DNA of 64,000 nt from NCBI GenBank assembly GCA_965262485.1, contig OZ253540.1, forward strand, positions 3,472,001-3,536,000. Reading direction: 5' to 3'. Origin of the DNA: Bin87 sp965262485 (GTDB taxonomy: Bacteria > Chloroflexota > Dehalococcoidia > Lucifugimonadales > UBA3495). Both the position numbers and the translations under genes were made by a program. The stretch's first letter is position 1. Each line of letters begins with the position of its first letter. This document shows, piece after piece, positions 53,342 through 60,616 of this stretch. Under the pieces are notes generated by a model. It had not been told where the DNA came from, made no database searches, and saw only the letters and a program-made list of their open reading frames with translations.

Positions 53342-53763
53342 TGTGGCAAAGCCTCCTCATCGTCGCCCGCTCCATCGGAGAAGACTTACAAATCCTCCGG
53401 ACACCCGATGATTGGCAACAGGCGCACTTCAGACGCGCAATTAGTACGGCCTACTACGCCATGCTCCACGCACTCCTGCAAAACAACGCCGACATGCTCT
53501 ACGGTCGCGAGACAAGCCAACCAAAATCGCCCGGATGGACCGCAATCTATCGAGCGCTCACCCACACCAGGGCCAAATCAAAAATGGCTCCACGGAACGT
53601 GTCCGGTTTCCCAGATTCCATCACCGATTTCGCCGCCACCTATCGCGACCTTCAACAGCAACGCGAGGACGCTGACTACAACCCGAACGCGATTTTCACC
53701 TACTCGGGGACTGTTAACGTGATCAACCGAGCAGCGAAGACATTTCTGATTTTTTCGGCATAA
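53338..53763 (+). CDS. HEPN-domain-like protein (UPF0332-type)
   Basis: The protein has 141 residues. Seen: HFRRAISTAYYAMLHALLQN with the AYYAMLHA helix typical of UPF0332/HEPN proteins, a long middle helix (DFAATYRDLQQQREDADYNP), the ADYNP motif that ends the second helix in this family, and TVNVINRAAKTFLIF. The classic Rx4-6H RNase motif is not evident, as in many UPF0332 members. Known: HEPN proteins are RNase toxins or AMPylation targets paired with MNT antitoxins. Here the partner is a different small protein, coupled by ATGA. Confidence 0.7.
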   Translation: MMWQSLLIVARSIGEDLQILRTPDDWQQAHFRRAISTAYYAMLHALLQNNADMLYGRETSQPKSPGWTAIYRALTHTRAKSKMAPRNVSGFPDSITDFAATYRDLQQQREDADYNPNAIFTYSGTVNVINRAAKTFLIFSA

Positions 53764-53896
53764 ACGACGGCGACCTCAGAGCCCTAGCCGCCCATTTGTT
53801 GTTCGACAACCGCTAAACGGCATATTCTCAAATCACGGTGTAACAAAGTTGGCCTTTTGTTGCGCAAAGTAAACCCAAGCCGAGGTCCTTCTGACC

Positions 53897-54487
53897 ATGA
53901 CAAAAACGCCCGGCGGCACCCGTCTCTCCTTTTTGGACACGAACGTCGTTCAGAACCTGCACACCTTTGGCGAGTTCGTCTTTGACGGATATCTGTCTCC
54001 TGAGTACGAGTCAAGGCTCTCCGCGAAATGCTCATGCGCAAAGGCAAGGCCGTGCATACGTCAGGACGTTTACGCGTTACGCAAATTGGCGGTCTTGGGA
54101 AGCAGCGAGGTTTAGCCCTTGGCAGTTTCGGCAAGCGTTAGCATTGAACTCGAAAAGGAGCCCGATCCAAACAAGAGCTCCAAACGCCTTGCTTGGTACC
54201 GGGAATTGGAGGAATATTTCAACGCACATTGCGCTGAGCGTACCGGGCGAATCCGATTTACGAAGTTGCAACGAGAATGGGCGTACGAGTACCTAGATGT
54301 ATTGCCAGACCAGGAAGATCGTATTTTGCTCGTGGACGCTCTGGAGTTAGGTTGCGACGTATTCCTTACGATGGATTACCGCACCGTGTTGTCACATCGG
54401 GAGATCGTCGGCAAACTCGGCATCCGCGTGATGCGCCCCCGCGAATATCTTGCGGAAATGGGGTTTTCACCCCCGGATTGCCCATAG
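53897..54487 (+). pseudogene. PIN-domain protein interrupted by an in-frame TAG
   Basis: A single frame carries LSFLDTNVVQNLHTFGEFVF (first PIN Asp), RQDVYALRKLAVLGSSEV, a TAG at 54113-54115, then LAVSASVSIELEK, DRILLVDALELGCDVFLTMD and GIRVMRPREYLAEMG. The catalytic Asp residues of the second half (VDALELGCDVFLTMD) are intact. Both halves read in the same frame with only the TAG between, so this is a nonsense mutation or stop readthrough. With no sign of TAG recoding elsewhere, a broken toxin-like gene is the simple reading. No antitoxin gene directly upstream. Confidence 0.65.
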
Positions 54488-54551
54488 CCCAGACCATCTA
54501 CTCAGTCGATCCCGTTTAGCGTGGAGCTTTATGTCAGGGTGCTGGAGTGAT

Positions 54552-54678
54552 GGCAGACTTTAGCGCAAAGTCTGCCATTTTTCGTGCCCTGGGGCGGATT
54601 TGGGGGCCACCGCAAGCACGGCGCTGGGAGCGGACAGGCGGCCGGATGGCAGAGTTGCTAATGAACTCTGCCGTTGTG
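54552..54678 (+). repeat. Twin-hairpin repeat, copy B
   Basis: First stem GGCAGACTT/AAGTCTGCC (54552-54576), the conserved middle (GCCCTGGGG, CCACCGCAAGCACGG), second stem GGCAGAGTT (54648-54656) with AACTCTGCC (54664-54672). Stems are perfect. It aligns throughout with copy A (46981-47107). It lies 255 bp before the FitAB-like operon; the bases between hold no gene. Confidence 0.75.
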
Positions 54679-54899
54679 GAATCGGGTTTATGTCTGCTCA
54701 GAGCCGTCACGCATCCTACCGGTGGTATGTTTTGCCACCGCCCTTGACACGTCCGGCGGCAGCTCGTTTGCCGGGCGCGGTCGCTGGCCTGGAATACTCA
54801 GCACTGACCAGGACTGCCACGTGGTGACATCCGACATAGTGCGGACAGTTTCAGTTCTTGACGCGATGGTGGTGGTTTGATTAGGATGATGCCTCATGT

Positions 54900-54918
54900 T
54901 GATGCGTTTAGTGCATCA
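54900..54918 (+). promoter_or_regulatory. Probable FitAB operator
   Basis: TGATGC (54900-54905), seven bases, GCATCA (54913-54918): a perfect inverted repeat directly before the GGAGG of the antitoxin gene. Ribbon-helix-helix antitoxins usually repress their own operon at such a site. Confidence 0.55.
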
Positions 54919-54932
54919 TAGGAGGCGGCAAC

Positions 54933-55196
54933 GTGAACCAGCTGACGGTTCGAGGCTTTGATGACGAACTGGCGGAGCGTATCCAGCGCCTGGCGGAACG
55001 GGACGGCACGTCGCTCAATCAGGCCGCGCTGAAGCTGCTGCGCAAGGGAGCCGGCATGGCTGATCCGCCCCACGGACCGGACACCGTCGGCTCGTCGCTG
55101 GATCATCTGATTGGCTCGTGGAGCGATGACGAAGCCGCCGAGTTGGATGCCGTCCTTGAGGAATTTGAGGTCATCGACGAGGCCGCCTGGCGATGA
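54933..55196 (+). CDS. FitA-like ribbon-helix-helix antitoxin
   Basis: The protein has 87 residues from a GTG with GGAGG upstream. Seen: MNQLTVRGFDDELAERIQRL then SLNQAALKLLRKGAG, the RHH fold with the basic strand and the helix pattern of FitA/VapB antitoxins, followed by an acidic C-terminal part (SWSDDEAAELDAVLEEFEVI) that would wrap the toxin. The stop overlaps the start of the toxin gene by four bases (ATGA). Known: FitA with FitB binds operator DNA. The operator-like palindrome lies just upstream. Confidence 0.85.
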   Translation: MNQLTVRGFDDELAERIQRLAERDGTSLNQAALKLLRKGAGMADPPHGPDTVGSSLDHLIGSWSDDEAAELDAVLEEFEVIDEAAWR

Positions 55197-55495
55197 GGGT
55201 CCTGCTGGACTCCAACGCCTACTCAAGGCTGATGAGGGGCGATGACCAAACCGCGGCGGTGGTGCGCGGCGCCACCGAGATCCTGATGTCGGCTGTGGTC
55301 GGCGGCGAATTGCTGTACGGATTTCGGAACGGCTCGCGGTTTGACAGAAACGTCGCCGACCTACGGTCCTTCCTGGACAACCCCTACGTGTCCTTCGTGC
55401 CGGTGGGTTCCACAACCGCCGACCGGTATTCCAGGATCGCGGCGGCGCTCCGGGCGAAGGGCAAACCCCGCTGCTGTGTCGGGGGGCAGAGATAA
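55193..55495 (+). pseudogene. FitB/VapC-like PIN toxin, 3' truncated
   Basis: MRVLLDSNAYSRLMRGDDQT (first PIN Asp at residue 6), ILMSAVVGGELLYGF (Glu) and SRIAAALRAKGKP are as in FitB/VapC, but after GKP the frame reads RCCVGGQR and stops. The last third, with the remaining acidic residues (IPTND...A), is missing. The break coincides with a palindromic mini-element variant (CCCCG...CGGGG, about 55466-55485), beyond which an unrelated exonuclease gene starts. So the toxin is probably inactive while the antitoxin remains. Confidence 0.75.
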
Positions 55496-55496
55496 C

Positions 55497-56785
55497 GTGC
55501 TGGCGCGCTGTCTGTCGCTGGATCTGGAAGTTGGGAGGGCGGACGAGCGCATTCACGCCCTGGCCGGTGTGCGGCCGGACACCGGTCAATCACTGGTCAT
55601 TCCCAGGGTGGGCAACAATCTGGCGCCGGCGTTGGCCAGGCTGGATGAGCTGGCCGACGGCGCGGACTTCGTGCTGGGGCACAACGTGATTGCCTTCGAC
55701 TTGCCCTATCTGCGATCTGCCGATCCCCGCCTGCGACTGCTGGGGCTGCCGGCGGTGGACACGCTCCGGCTCAATCCGCTGGCCTTCCCCCGCAACCCGT
55801 ATCACCACCTGGTCAAGCACTACCAGGACGGATCCCTGATACGGGGCTGTCTGAATGATCCTGAACTGGACGCCAGGCTGACGCTGGAGGTGTTCGGCAA
55901 CCAGCAAAAGGCTTTCCGATACAGCGGCGCATCGTGGCCGATGACCGGGAGCAGACCAACGTGCTGGTCCTGGCCGGACCCGGTTCGGGGAAGACCAGGG
56001 TGCTGGTGCACCGCATTGCGTACCTGATCCGGGTGAGGCGGGAGAACTCCCGGGGCATCCTGGCCCTGGCCTACAACCGGCACGCTGCCGTGGAGATCCG
56101 GCGCCGTCTGGCCGACCCTCATCGGCGACGATGCCCGCGGGGTGACGGTGCTCACCTGCCACGCGCTGGCCATGCGGTTGGTGGGCGCCAGTTTCGCCGG
56201 GCGCGCCAACCGGCTGGAGCAGGGGACTTCCAGGAGGTGGTACGGCAGACGGTGGCGTTGCTGAGCGGAGAGGGCTTGCCGCCCGAGGAAGCGGATGAGC
56301 ATCGGGAACGGCTGCTGGCCGGTTTCCGCTGGATAATGGTCGACGAGTACCAGGACATCGGACCCGAGCAATACGAAATGATTTCCGCCCTGGCTGGCAG
56401 AACCAAGTCTGAAGCCGACGACAAATTCAGTCTCTTCGCGGTGGGCGACGACGACCAGAACATCTACGCCTTCAACGGCTCGTCAACGGAGTTCATCCGC
56501 AGGTTTGAGACCGACTATGGGGCCAGGCCGGGCTATCTGATCGACAACTACCGGTCCACTGGAAACATAATCGCGGCGGCCAACGCGGTGATCGAGCCGG
56601 CGCGGCATCGGATGGAGGAGGGCCACCCATCGCCATCAACCGGGCGCGGGCGCAGGACACGCCCGGCGGCGACTGGACCCTGCTTGACCCGGTGGTCCGT
56701 GGTCGCGTGCAAATCCTGCCGGCTGGCGACAACCCGATCTCACAGGCGCAGACGGCGGTGGCCGAGCTGCAGCGGTTGTCTGATC
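55497..56785 (+). pseudogene. Exonuclease plus UvrD-like helicase gene, deleted and frameshifted
   Basis: Part 1 (to about 55920): LARCLSLDLEVGRADERIHA, FVLGHNVIAFDLPYL and NDPELDARLTLEVF, a DnaQ/DEDD 3'-5' exonuclease. Part 2 (from about 55930, another frame): TNVLVLAGPGSGKTRVLVHR (Walker A), RWIMVDEYQDIGPEQYEM (motif II), FAVGDDDQNIYAFNGSS and LIDNYRSTGNIIAAANAV, a UvrD/Rep helicase. Further single-base shifts near 56115, 56225 and 56625. Known: exonuclease-RecQ-UvrD fusions of about 1,700 residues exist; the RecQ centre appears deleted here. The 3' end is cut by IS66 at 56786. Confidence 0.75.
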
Positions 56786-56843
56786 GTAACAGTTCAGACT
56801 TGGGGGGAAGTGAGCAGCTGACGGCAGGCGGCGAGAGGATTTA

Positions 56844-57705
56844 GAACCTGTCTACGATCTCTGAAATAGGTTAAGTTGAGACTATCACCAGGGGAGGGGT
56901 AATCATGTCTCATTCCTATCCCAGCGACATCAGCCGGGAGCAATTCGCCCGGATTCTGCCGACGTTGGAGTCGGCCCGCCGCCGGACCAAGCCCCGCACC
57001 GTGGACTTGTACGACGTTTTCTGCGGCGTACTGTACCTCTTGAAAAGCGGCTGCCAGTGGCGAATGCTGCCCGCGGATTTCCCAAACTGGCGCACTTGCT
57101 ACCAGTATTTCCGGCAATGGAGCGAGCGGCCCGGCCCGGAGCAGGATTCCATTCTGGAACAAGTCCTAAAAAAAATCGGTTGGCGAGGCCCGACAAAGCA
57201 ATGGACGGAAAAAGCAGACCAGCTTCTGCATCGTGGACTCCCAGAGCGTGAAGAACACGGACACCGCCGAGCAGAAGGGCTATGACGCGGGCAAAAAGGT
57301 GTCCGGAATCAAGCGACACATCGCGGTGGACACGCAAGGATTGCCCCATGCGATCCACATAACCACGGCCAACGTCACCGACCGGGCTGGGGCTTTGGCG
57401 ATGTTTGACCGGCGCCGGGACGGCCTCAGTCAGGTGCAGAACGTGCTGGTGGACGGGGGTTACACTGGGGAACCCTTTGCCGCTGGGGTGCAAAGCCGGC
57501 TGGGAGCGTCGGTGGAGGTGGTGAAACGCAGCGAACTGCACACCTTCGTGGTGCTGCCGAAGCGGTGGGTAGTGGAACGGTCTTTCGCCTGGCTGGAGAA
57601 GTGCCGCCGCCTCTGGAAGAACTGCGAAAGAAAGCTCAATACCAGCCTGCAAATGGTGGTGCTTGCCTTCACGGTGCTAATCCTGAAAAGATCGCAGACA
57701 GGCTC
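56844..57705. mobile_element. IS5-family insertion within IS66
   Basis: The ends read GAACCTGTCTACGATCT (from 56844) and, inverted, AGATCGCAGACAGGCTC (to 57705), with two differ­ences. TTA is duplicated outside (56841-56843 and 57706-57708). Removing the element plus one TTA restores the IS66 reading frame exactly (QGLNPLAA). Confidence 0.9.
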
Positions 57706-57709
57706 TTAG
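56905..57709 (+). CDS. IS5-family transposase in two overlapping frames
   Basis: Frame 1 (56905-57285): MSHSYPSDISREQFARILPT, VFCGVLYLLKSGCQWRMLPA, DFPNWRTCYQYFRQW. Frame 2 (ending 57709): RQSNGRKKQTSFCIVDSQSV (first Asp of the DDE core), GIKRHIAVDTQGLPHAI, NVLVDGGYTGEPFA (second Asp), KRWVVERSFAWLEKCRRLWK (Glu). The overlap contains an A8 run (around 57165-57175), the usual place for ribosomal frameshifting in IS5 subgroups. Both halves are complete and undamaged by palindromes, so this element is probably young and potentially active. Confidence 0.85.
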
Positions 57710-57882
57710 ACCTTGGGCGCGCCAGGTGCCGAAGATGGATGCCAGCGTCATCTTGCTCTCCGTGCCTTGCTCCGAGCGGGTGCCGCCGCTGACCTTGCGG
57801 CTGATGACCAGATGACGCAGGCTGCGCTCGGCAGCGTTGTTGTCCGCTGGCACGTCCGGTTCGGCCACGAAGACGAAGAGTT

Positions 57883-57910
57883 CCCCGTATCCAGTACGGG
57901 GCCGGCTCTT
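57883..57910 (-). repeat. Palindromic mini-element, in-frame copy in IS66
   Basis: CCCCGTATCCAGTACGGGGC then CGGCTCTT. Read by tnpC it adds SRPRTGYG between HIK and ELFVFVA: 24 nt, frame kept. Confidence 0.8.
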
Positions 57911-58147
57911 GATGTGGCGCTCGATGCGTCGGCACAGCTTGCCCTGGACAGCCGACGGGTCAGACAGGAAAGGGCGGCAGATGGCCAGCAGCTTCCGCTC
58001 CCAGGCCAGTTGGGCAACACACCTTTGCCATGGCGCGTGATGGTTGAAGGCTTTGGCTGCGACATAGAGCTGGTGGACTGCGGCGGCCCATCGGGCCAGT
58101 GCGGCGTCTTTCGGGTAGAGGGTTCGCAGGTCGTGGATGTCCCGCAG

Positions 58148-58176
58148 CAGAGCCTGCCCCTGGCTTGAACAGGGGC
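58148..58176 (+). repeat. Palindromic mini-element at an IS66 deletion junction
   Basis: CAGAGCCTGCCCCTGGCTTG then AACAGGGGC. Read by tnpC as CSSQGQAL between PTERYCP and LRDIHDL, where the DDE-Asp region is missing. Confidence 0.75.
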
Positions 58177-58444
58177 AGTAGCGTTCGGTGGGGGCGCTGA
58201 AAGTCCACACGTAGCCGTTGCCCCCGCTCTGACGCCAGCCGGTTTCGTCGGCGTGGACCACCGGGCTGGCGCGGATGCGGTCCAGGATCGCGGCCACCGC
58301 CGGTTGGGCCTGTTGCGCGGTCTGATGAATGGCGCTCACAATTTCCCCCACGCTGAGGCGCAGCTGATGGACGGTGCGCAGATACCACTGGATGCTGCGG
58401 ATCGGCAGCCGCCCTTCTTCCCGTAGCGTGGCGATGCGGCTGAT

Positions 58445-58472
58445 CAGAGCCTGTCCTGAACTTGATTCAGGA
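58445..58472 (+). repeat. Palindromic mini-element, in-frame copy in IS66
   Basis: CAGAGCCTGTCCTGAACTTG then ATTCAGGA. Read by tnpC it adds PESSSGQA between LGVN and LISRIA: 24 nt, frame kept. The stem differs from the CCCCGTA type but ends and loop match. Confidence 0.8.
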
Positions 58473-59048
58473 TTGACGCCCAGGCGTTGGCGCCCCAGTG
58501 CCACGCCGTCCAGTTGCGCGGTGGGCACTCGGCGCCGCCGACACGCTGGGCAGGTCCTGGCGATGCAGACCTGCTCGGTGACTTGCACCGGAACCACCGG
58601 CAACTCGATGACTTCCCGGGTGCGCTGGACCCAGCCGCCAGTCAGGTGCGTCCCGCAATCGGGACACCGACCCACCACGTGCTCCACCCGGTGGGTCGGT
58701 GTCAGGCGCCGGCGGGCGAAGCCGTGGCGTCGCTGCTTGCTGGGCTGCTGCTGCGCTGGCGGCTGGCGGCCCGAACTGCGCCTGCAGGCCGGGCATTCGG
58801 GGCGGGCCGCCTGGTTTCGCCTGGCCTTCCAGTTCGGCAACCCGCCGCTGCAACCGCTCAATCACCCGCTGCTGTTCCAGAACGGTGGCCTGCAGTTGGG
58901 CGCTGATGGCGATGAGGACATCGCGGTCGGCGGTGATCAGGTCACTCTCAGTATCCACTCCCTCTATATGACATAACCACCGCCACCCGTGCCAGCGTCT
59001 GGCAGCCCGCCTTCGGCCAATTTACCTCACCAAGTCTGAACAGTTACC

Positions 59049-59645
59049 TCAACTCTACTCGATCGCCTGAGCGCACTGCCCAGCCATTCCGATGATCCAC
59101 CATGGCAACGCGCCACCCGAGCGGCCCAGATGGCCAGGGACGTTTGGTCTCTCGGACGTGGACCAATCCCGACGCGTGTACTGTCGGAACTCTTCGAATT
59201 CGATTTGTACGATTCTTACTCACGAGCATCGGATAACGAACGACGACTGCAGCTTTCTGCTGGAATGCGCGCCGACCATTTGCAAGACGGTTTTCTCGCC
59301 TCATTAAATCAGAGATACCTGTCAGGGCGCCGCTTCACTTTGGCCCGCCTAGTGGCAGACTACCTCGAACCATACCAAAACGAGCCGCTACTACCGGCCA
59401 CGTCCGCCAAAACCAGCAGGCAGAAATTCCAACGAGCCTTTGCTCAGGAGTTTCTCTGCCCCTTTGACGAATTGACGAGGTTTCTCGGCGTGGTCGACCC
59501 CGGCGACGATGACATCAACCTCACCGACGATGACATCAAATATGCCGCTCGGCATTTTGAAGTATCACCGCGAACGATCAAAATCACCCTTGTCAACAAA
59601 GGCATCATCGAGCGGGACAATCTCCCCAGCGATTGGGCCGTATAA
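59049..59645 (+). pseudogene. IrrE/ImmA-like C-terminal part, 5' cut by IS66
   Basis: The open frame runs directly from the IS66 end. Seen: LLDRLSALPSHSDDPPWQRA, RAAQMARDVWSLGRGPIPTR, LSGRRFTLARLVADYLEP, SRQKFQRAFAQEFLCPFDEL, IKYAARHFEVSPRTIKITLV. The FAQEFLCPF block followed by a helix-turn-helix-like AARHFEVSPRTI resembles the part after HExxH in ImmA/IrrE metallopeptidases (F-A-x-E-L-L-x-P). The HExxH motif and N-terminus would lie upstream and are missing. Known: these peptidases control repressors of mobile elements or toxins. Its stop overlaps the next small frame. Confidence 0.6.
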
Positions 59646-59765
59646 TCCGCGTCGACGAGTTCGGCATCTGGCCCTACGACGCCGACGAAAACCCAGTCTC
59701 CGGTCAGGAGAACAACGACAGCGGCACAGACAAGAACGCCCGCGCCACCGCGGCGGCCCGGCCAG
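59633..59765 (+). pseudogene. Truncated start of the gene after the IrrE-like fragment
   Basis: A TTG at 59633, overlapping the previous stop, opens RIIRVDEFGIWPYDADENPV then SGQENNDSGT, a plausible coupled second gene. After about 44 codons it runs into a transposase fragment in another frame near 59760. Function unknown. Confidence 0.4.
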
Positions 59766-60425
59766 ATCGGGCGGCCCCGGGTGGTCGGCGCGCGATTGCC
59801 CAGTCCCACGGCGGTGCTGGACGATCCCGCTACACAATGGATTCCCTACCGCGCCACCGGTTCCGACGGCAGTACCGCCATGGTCGAGCTCGCTTCGGGC
59901 GTGGCGCTGTGGTACCACGGCGGGCCGCCGCGCCTTCCCATACGTTGGGTCGTCATCAGATACCTGGCGGAGCGCCGCGGGCCCTATGCCTTACTATGCA
60001 CCGACACCAAGGCGGAACCGCTGCGGATATTGCAGTGGTATCTGCTGCGGTGGCAGGTCGAGGTGACCCCGTATCAAGTACGGGGCAGGCTCTTTGAGGA
60101 GCTGCGGGCTCACCTGGGCATGGAAACCCAGCGCCAGTGGTCGGAACGAGCCATCGCGCGAACCACCCCCGCGCTCTTTGGCTTGTTCAGCGTGGTGACG
60201 CTGGCAGCGGATATCCTGATCGAACAGCGTGGCGGCATGGCGCCACGCGCCACGGCGTGGTATGACAAAACCAGCCCTTCCTTCGCCGACGCCATCGCCC
60301 TGGTCAGACGACACCTCTGGGTGCAGCAGGGAACTTTTATGCCGTCCGAGCGCGAGCACGAATCGATAAAAGTCCCGCGCCTCTTGTACCACAGGATGCT
60401 CGACACGCTAGCCTATGCCGCTTGA
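59760..60425 (+). pseudogene. C-terminal transposase fragment with an in-frame palindrome
   Basis: PRVVGARLPSPTAVLDDPAT, VELASGVALWYHGGPPRLPI, ILQWYLLRWQVEVT and FEELRAHLGMETQRQWSERA then TTPALFGLFSVVTLAADIL match the C-terminal half of IS701/IS4-type transposases with the conserved WQVEVTF-EE-RAHLG-ETQRQWS block. A palindrome (60067-60094) adds PYQVRGRL between EVT and FEE. No N-terminal half, no ends. Confidence 0.75.
60067..60094 (-). repeat. Palindromic mini-element, in-frame copy
   Basis: CCCCGTATCAAGTACGGGGC then AGGCTCTT, inserted as 24 nt (PYQVRGRL) in the transposase fragment between WQVEVT and FEELRAHLG. Opposite orientation to the copy at 35304. Confidence 0.85.
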
Positions 60426-60616
60426 TTGTACAAAGCCGAGGTCACCGCCACTCCTCGAAGAACACAAGCCAATGAAATAGCCTGCCAACACGCATAAGCT
60501 CATTGTGTCCGACGTCCTGTGCTCCGCAGCCCCAGGAGGTGATCCAACAAGTCCGTACCAAGACGTCTGACCCGTTTCTCCTCGACGCGAAGCTCGGCGA
60601 CGCCACCTCCGGGCCA

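Larger units (their letters stand above)
56794..58958 (-). pseudogene. IS66 transposase (TnpC), broken by IS5, deletion and palindromes
   Basis: N-terminal helix LIAISAQLQATVLEQQRVIE with LQRRVAELEGQAK; frameshift near 58800; HGFARRRLTPTHRVEHVVG, zinc-binding CPDCGTHLTGG and CPACRRRR, PVVHADETGWRQSG (first Asp), NNAAERSLRHLVISRKVSGG (Glu). After TFSAPTERY the region with the second catalytic Asp (usually VSDFYAAY) is missing, and a palindrome sits at that junction. Two more palindromes add eight codons each (58445-58472 and 57883-57910). The C-terminus GTWRAQGL continues across the IS5 as NPLAACRQLLTSPQV (56796-56843), proving where the IS5 landed. Not functional. Confidence 0.85.
56786..59047. 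mobile_element. IS66-family element interrupted by an IS5
   Basis: The ends match: GTAACAGTTCAGACTTGG from 56786 and, inverted, the segment ending at 59047 (reads GTAACTGTTCAGACTTGG). GTAA-type ends are usual for IS66. Flanks show no 8-bp duplication: left is the helicase remnant, right an IrrE-like gene lacking its 5' part, so a deletion probably occurred with or after insertion. Only TnpC is encoded; TnpA and TnpB are absent. Confidence 0.8.

Noticed and set aside
53897..54487. Recoded TAG (pyrrolysine or suppressor) in the PIN gene
   Set aside because: No other gene in the window shows internal TAG readthrough and no suppressor tRNA was seen; a plain nonsense mutation is simpler.
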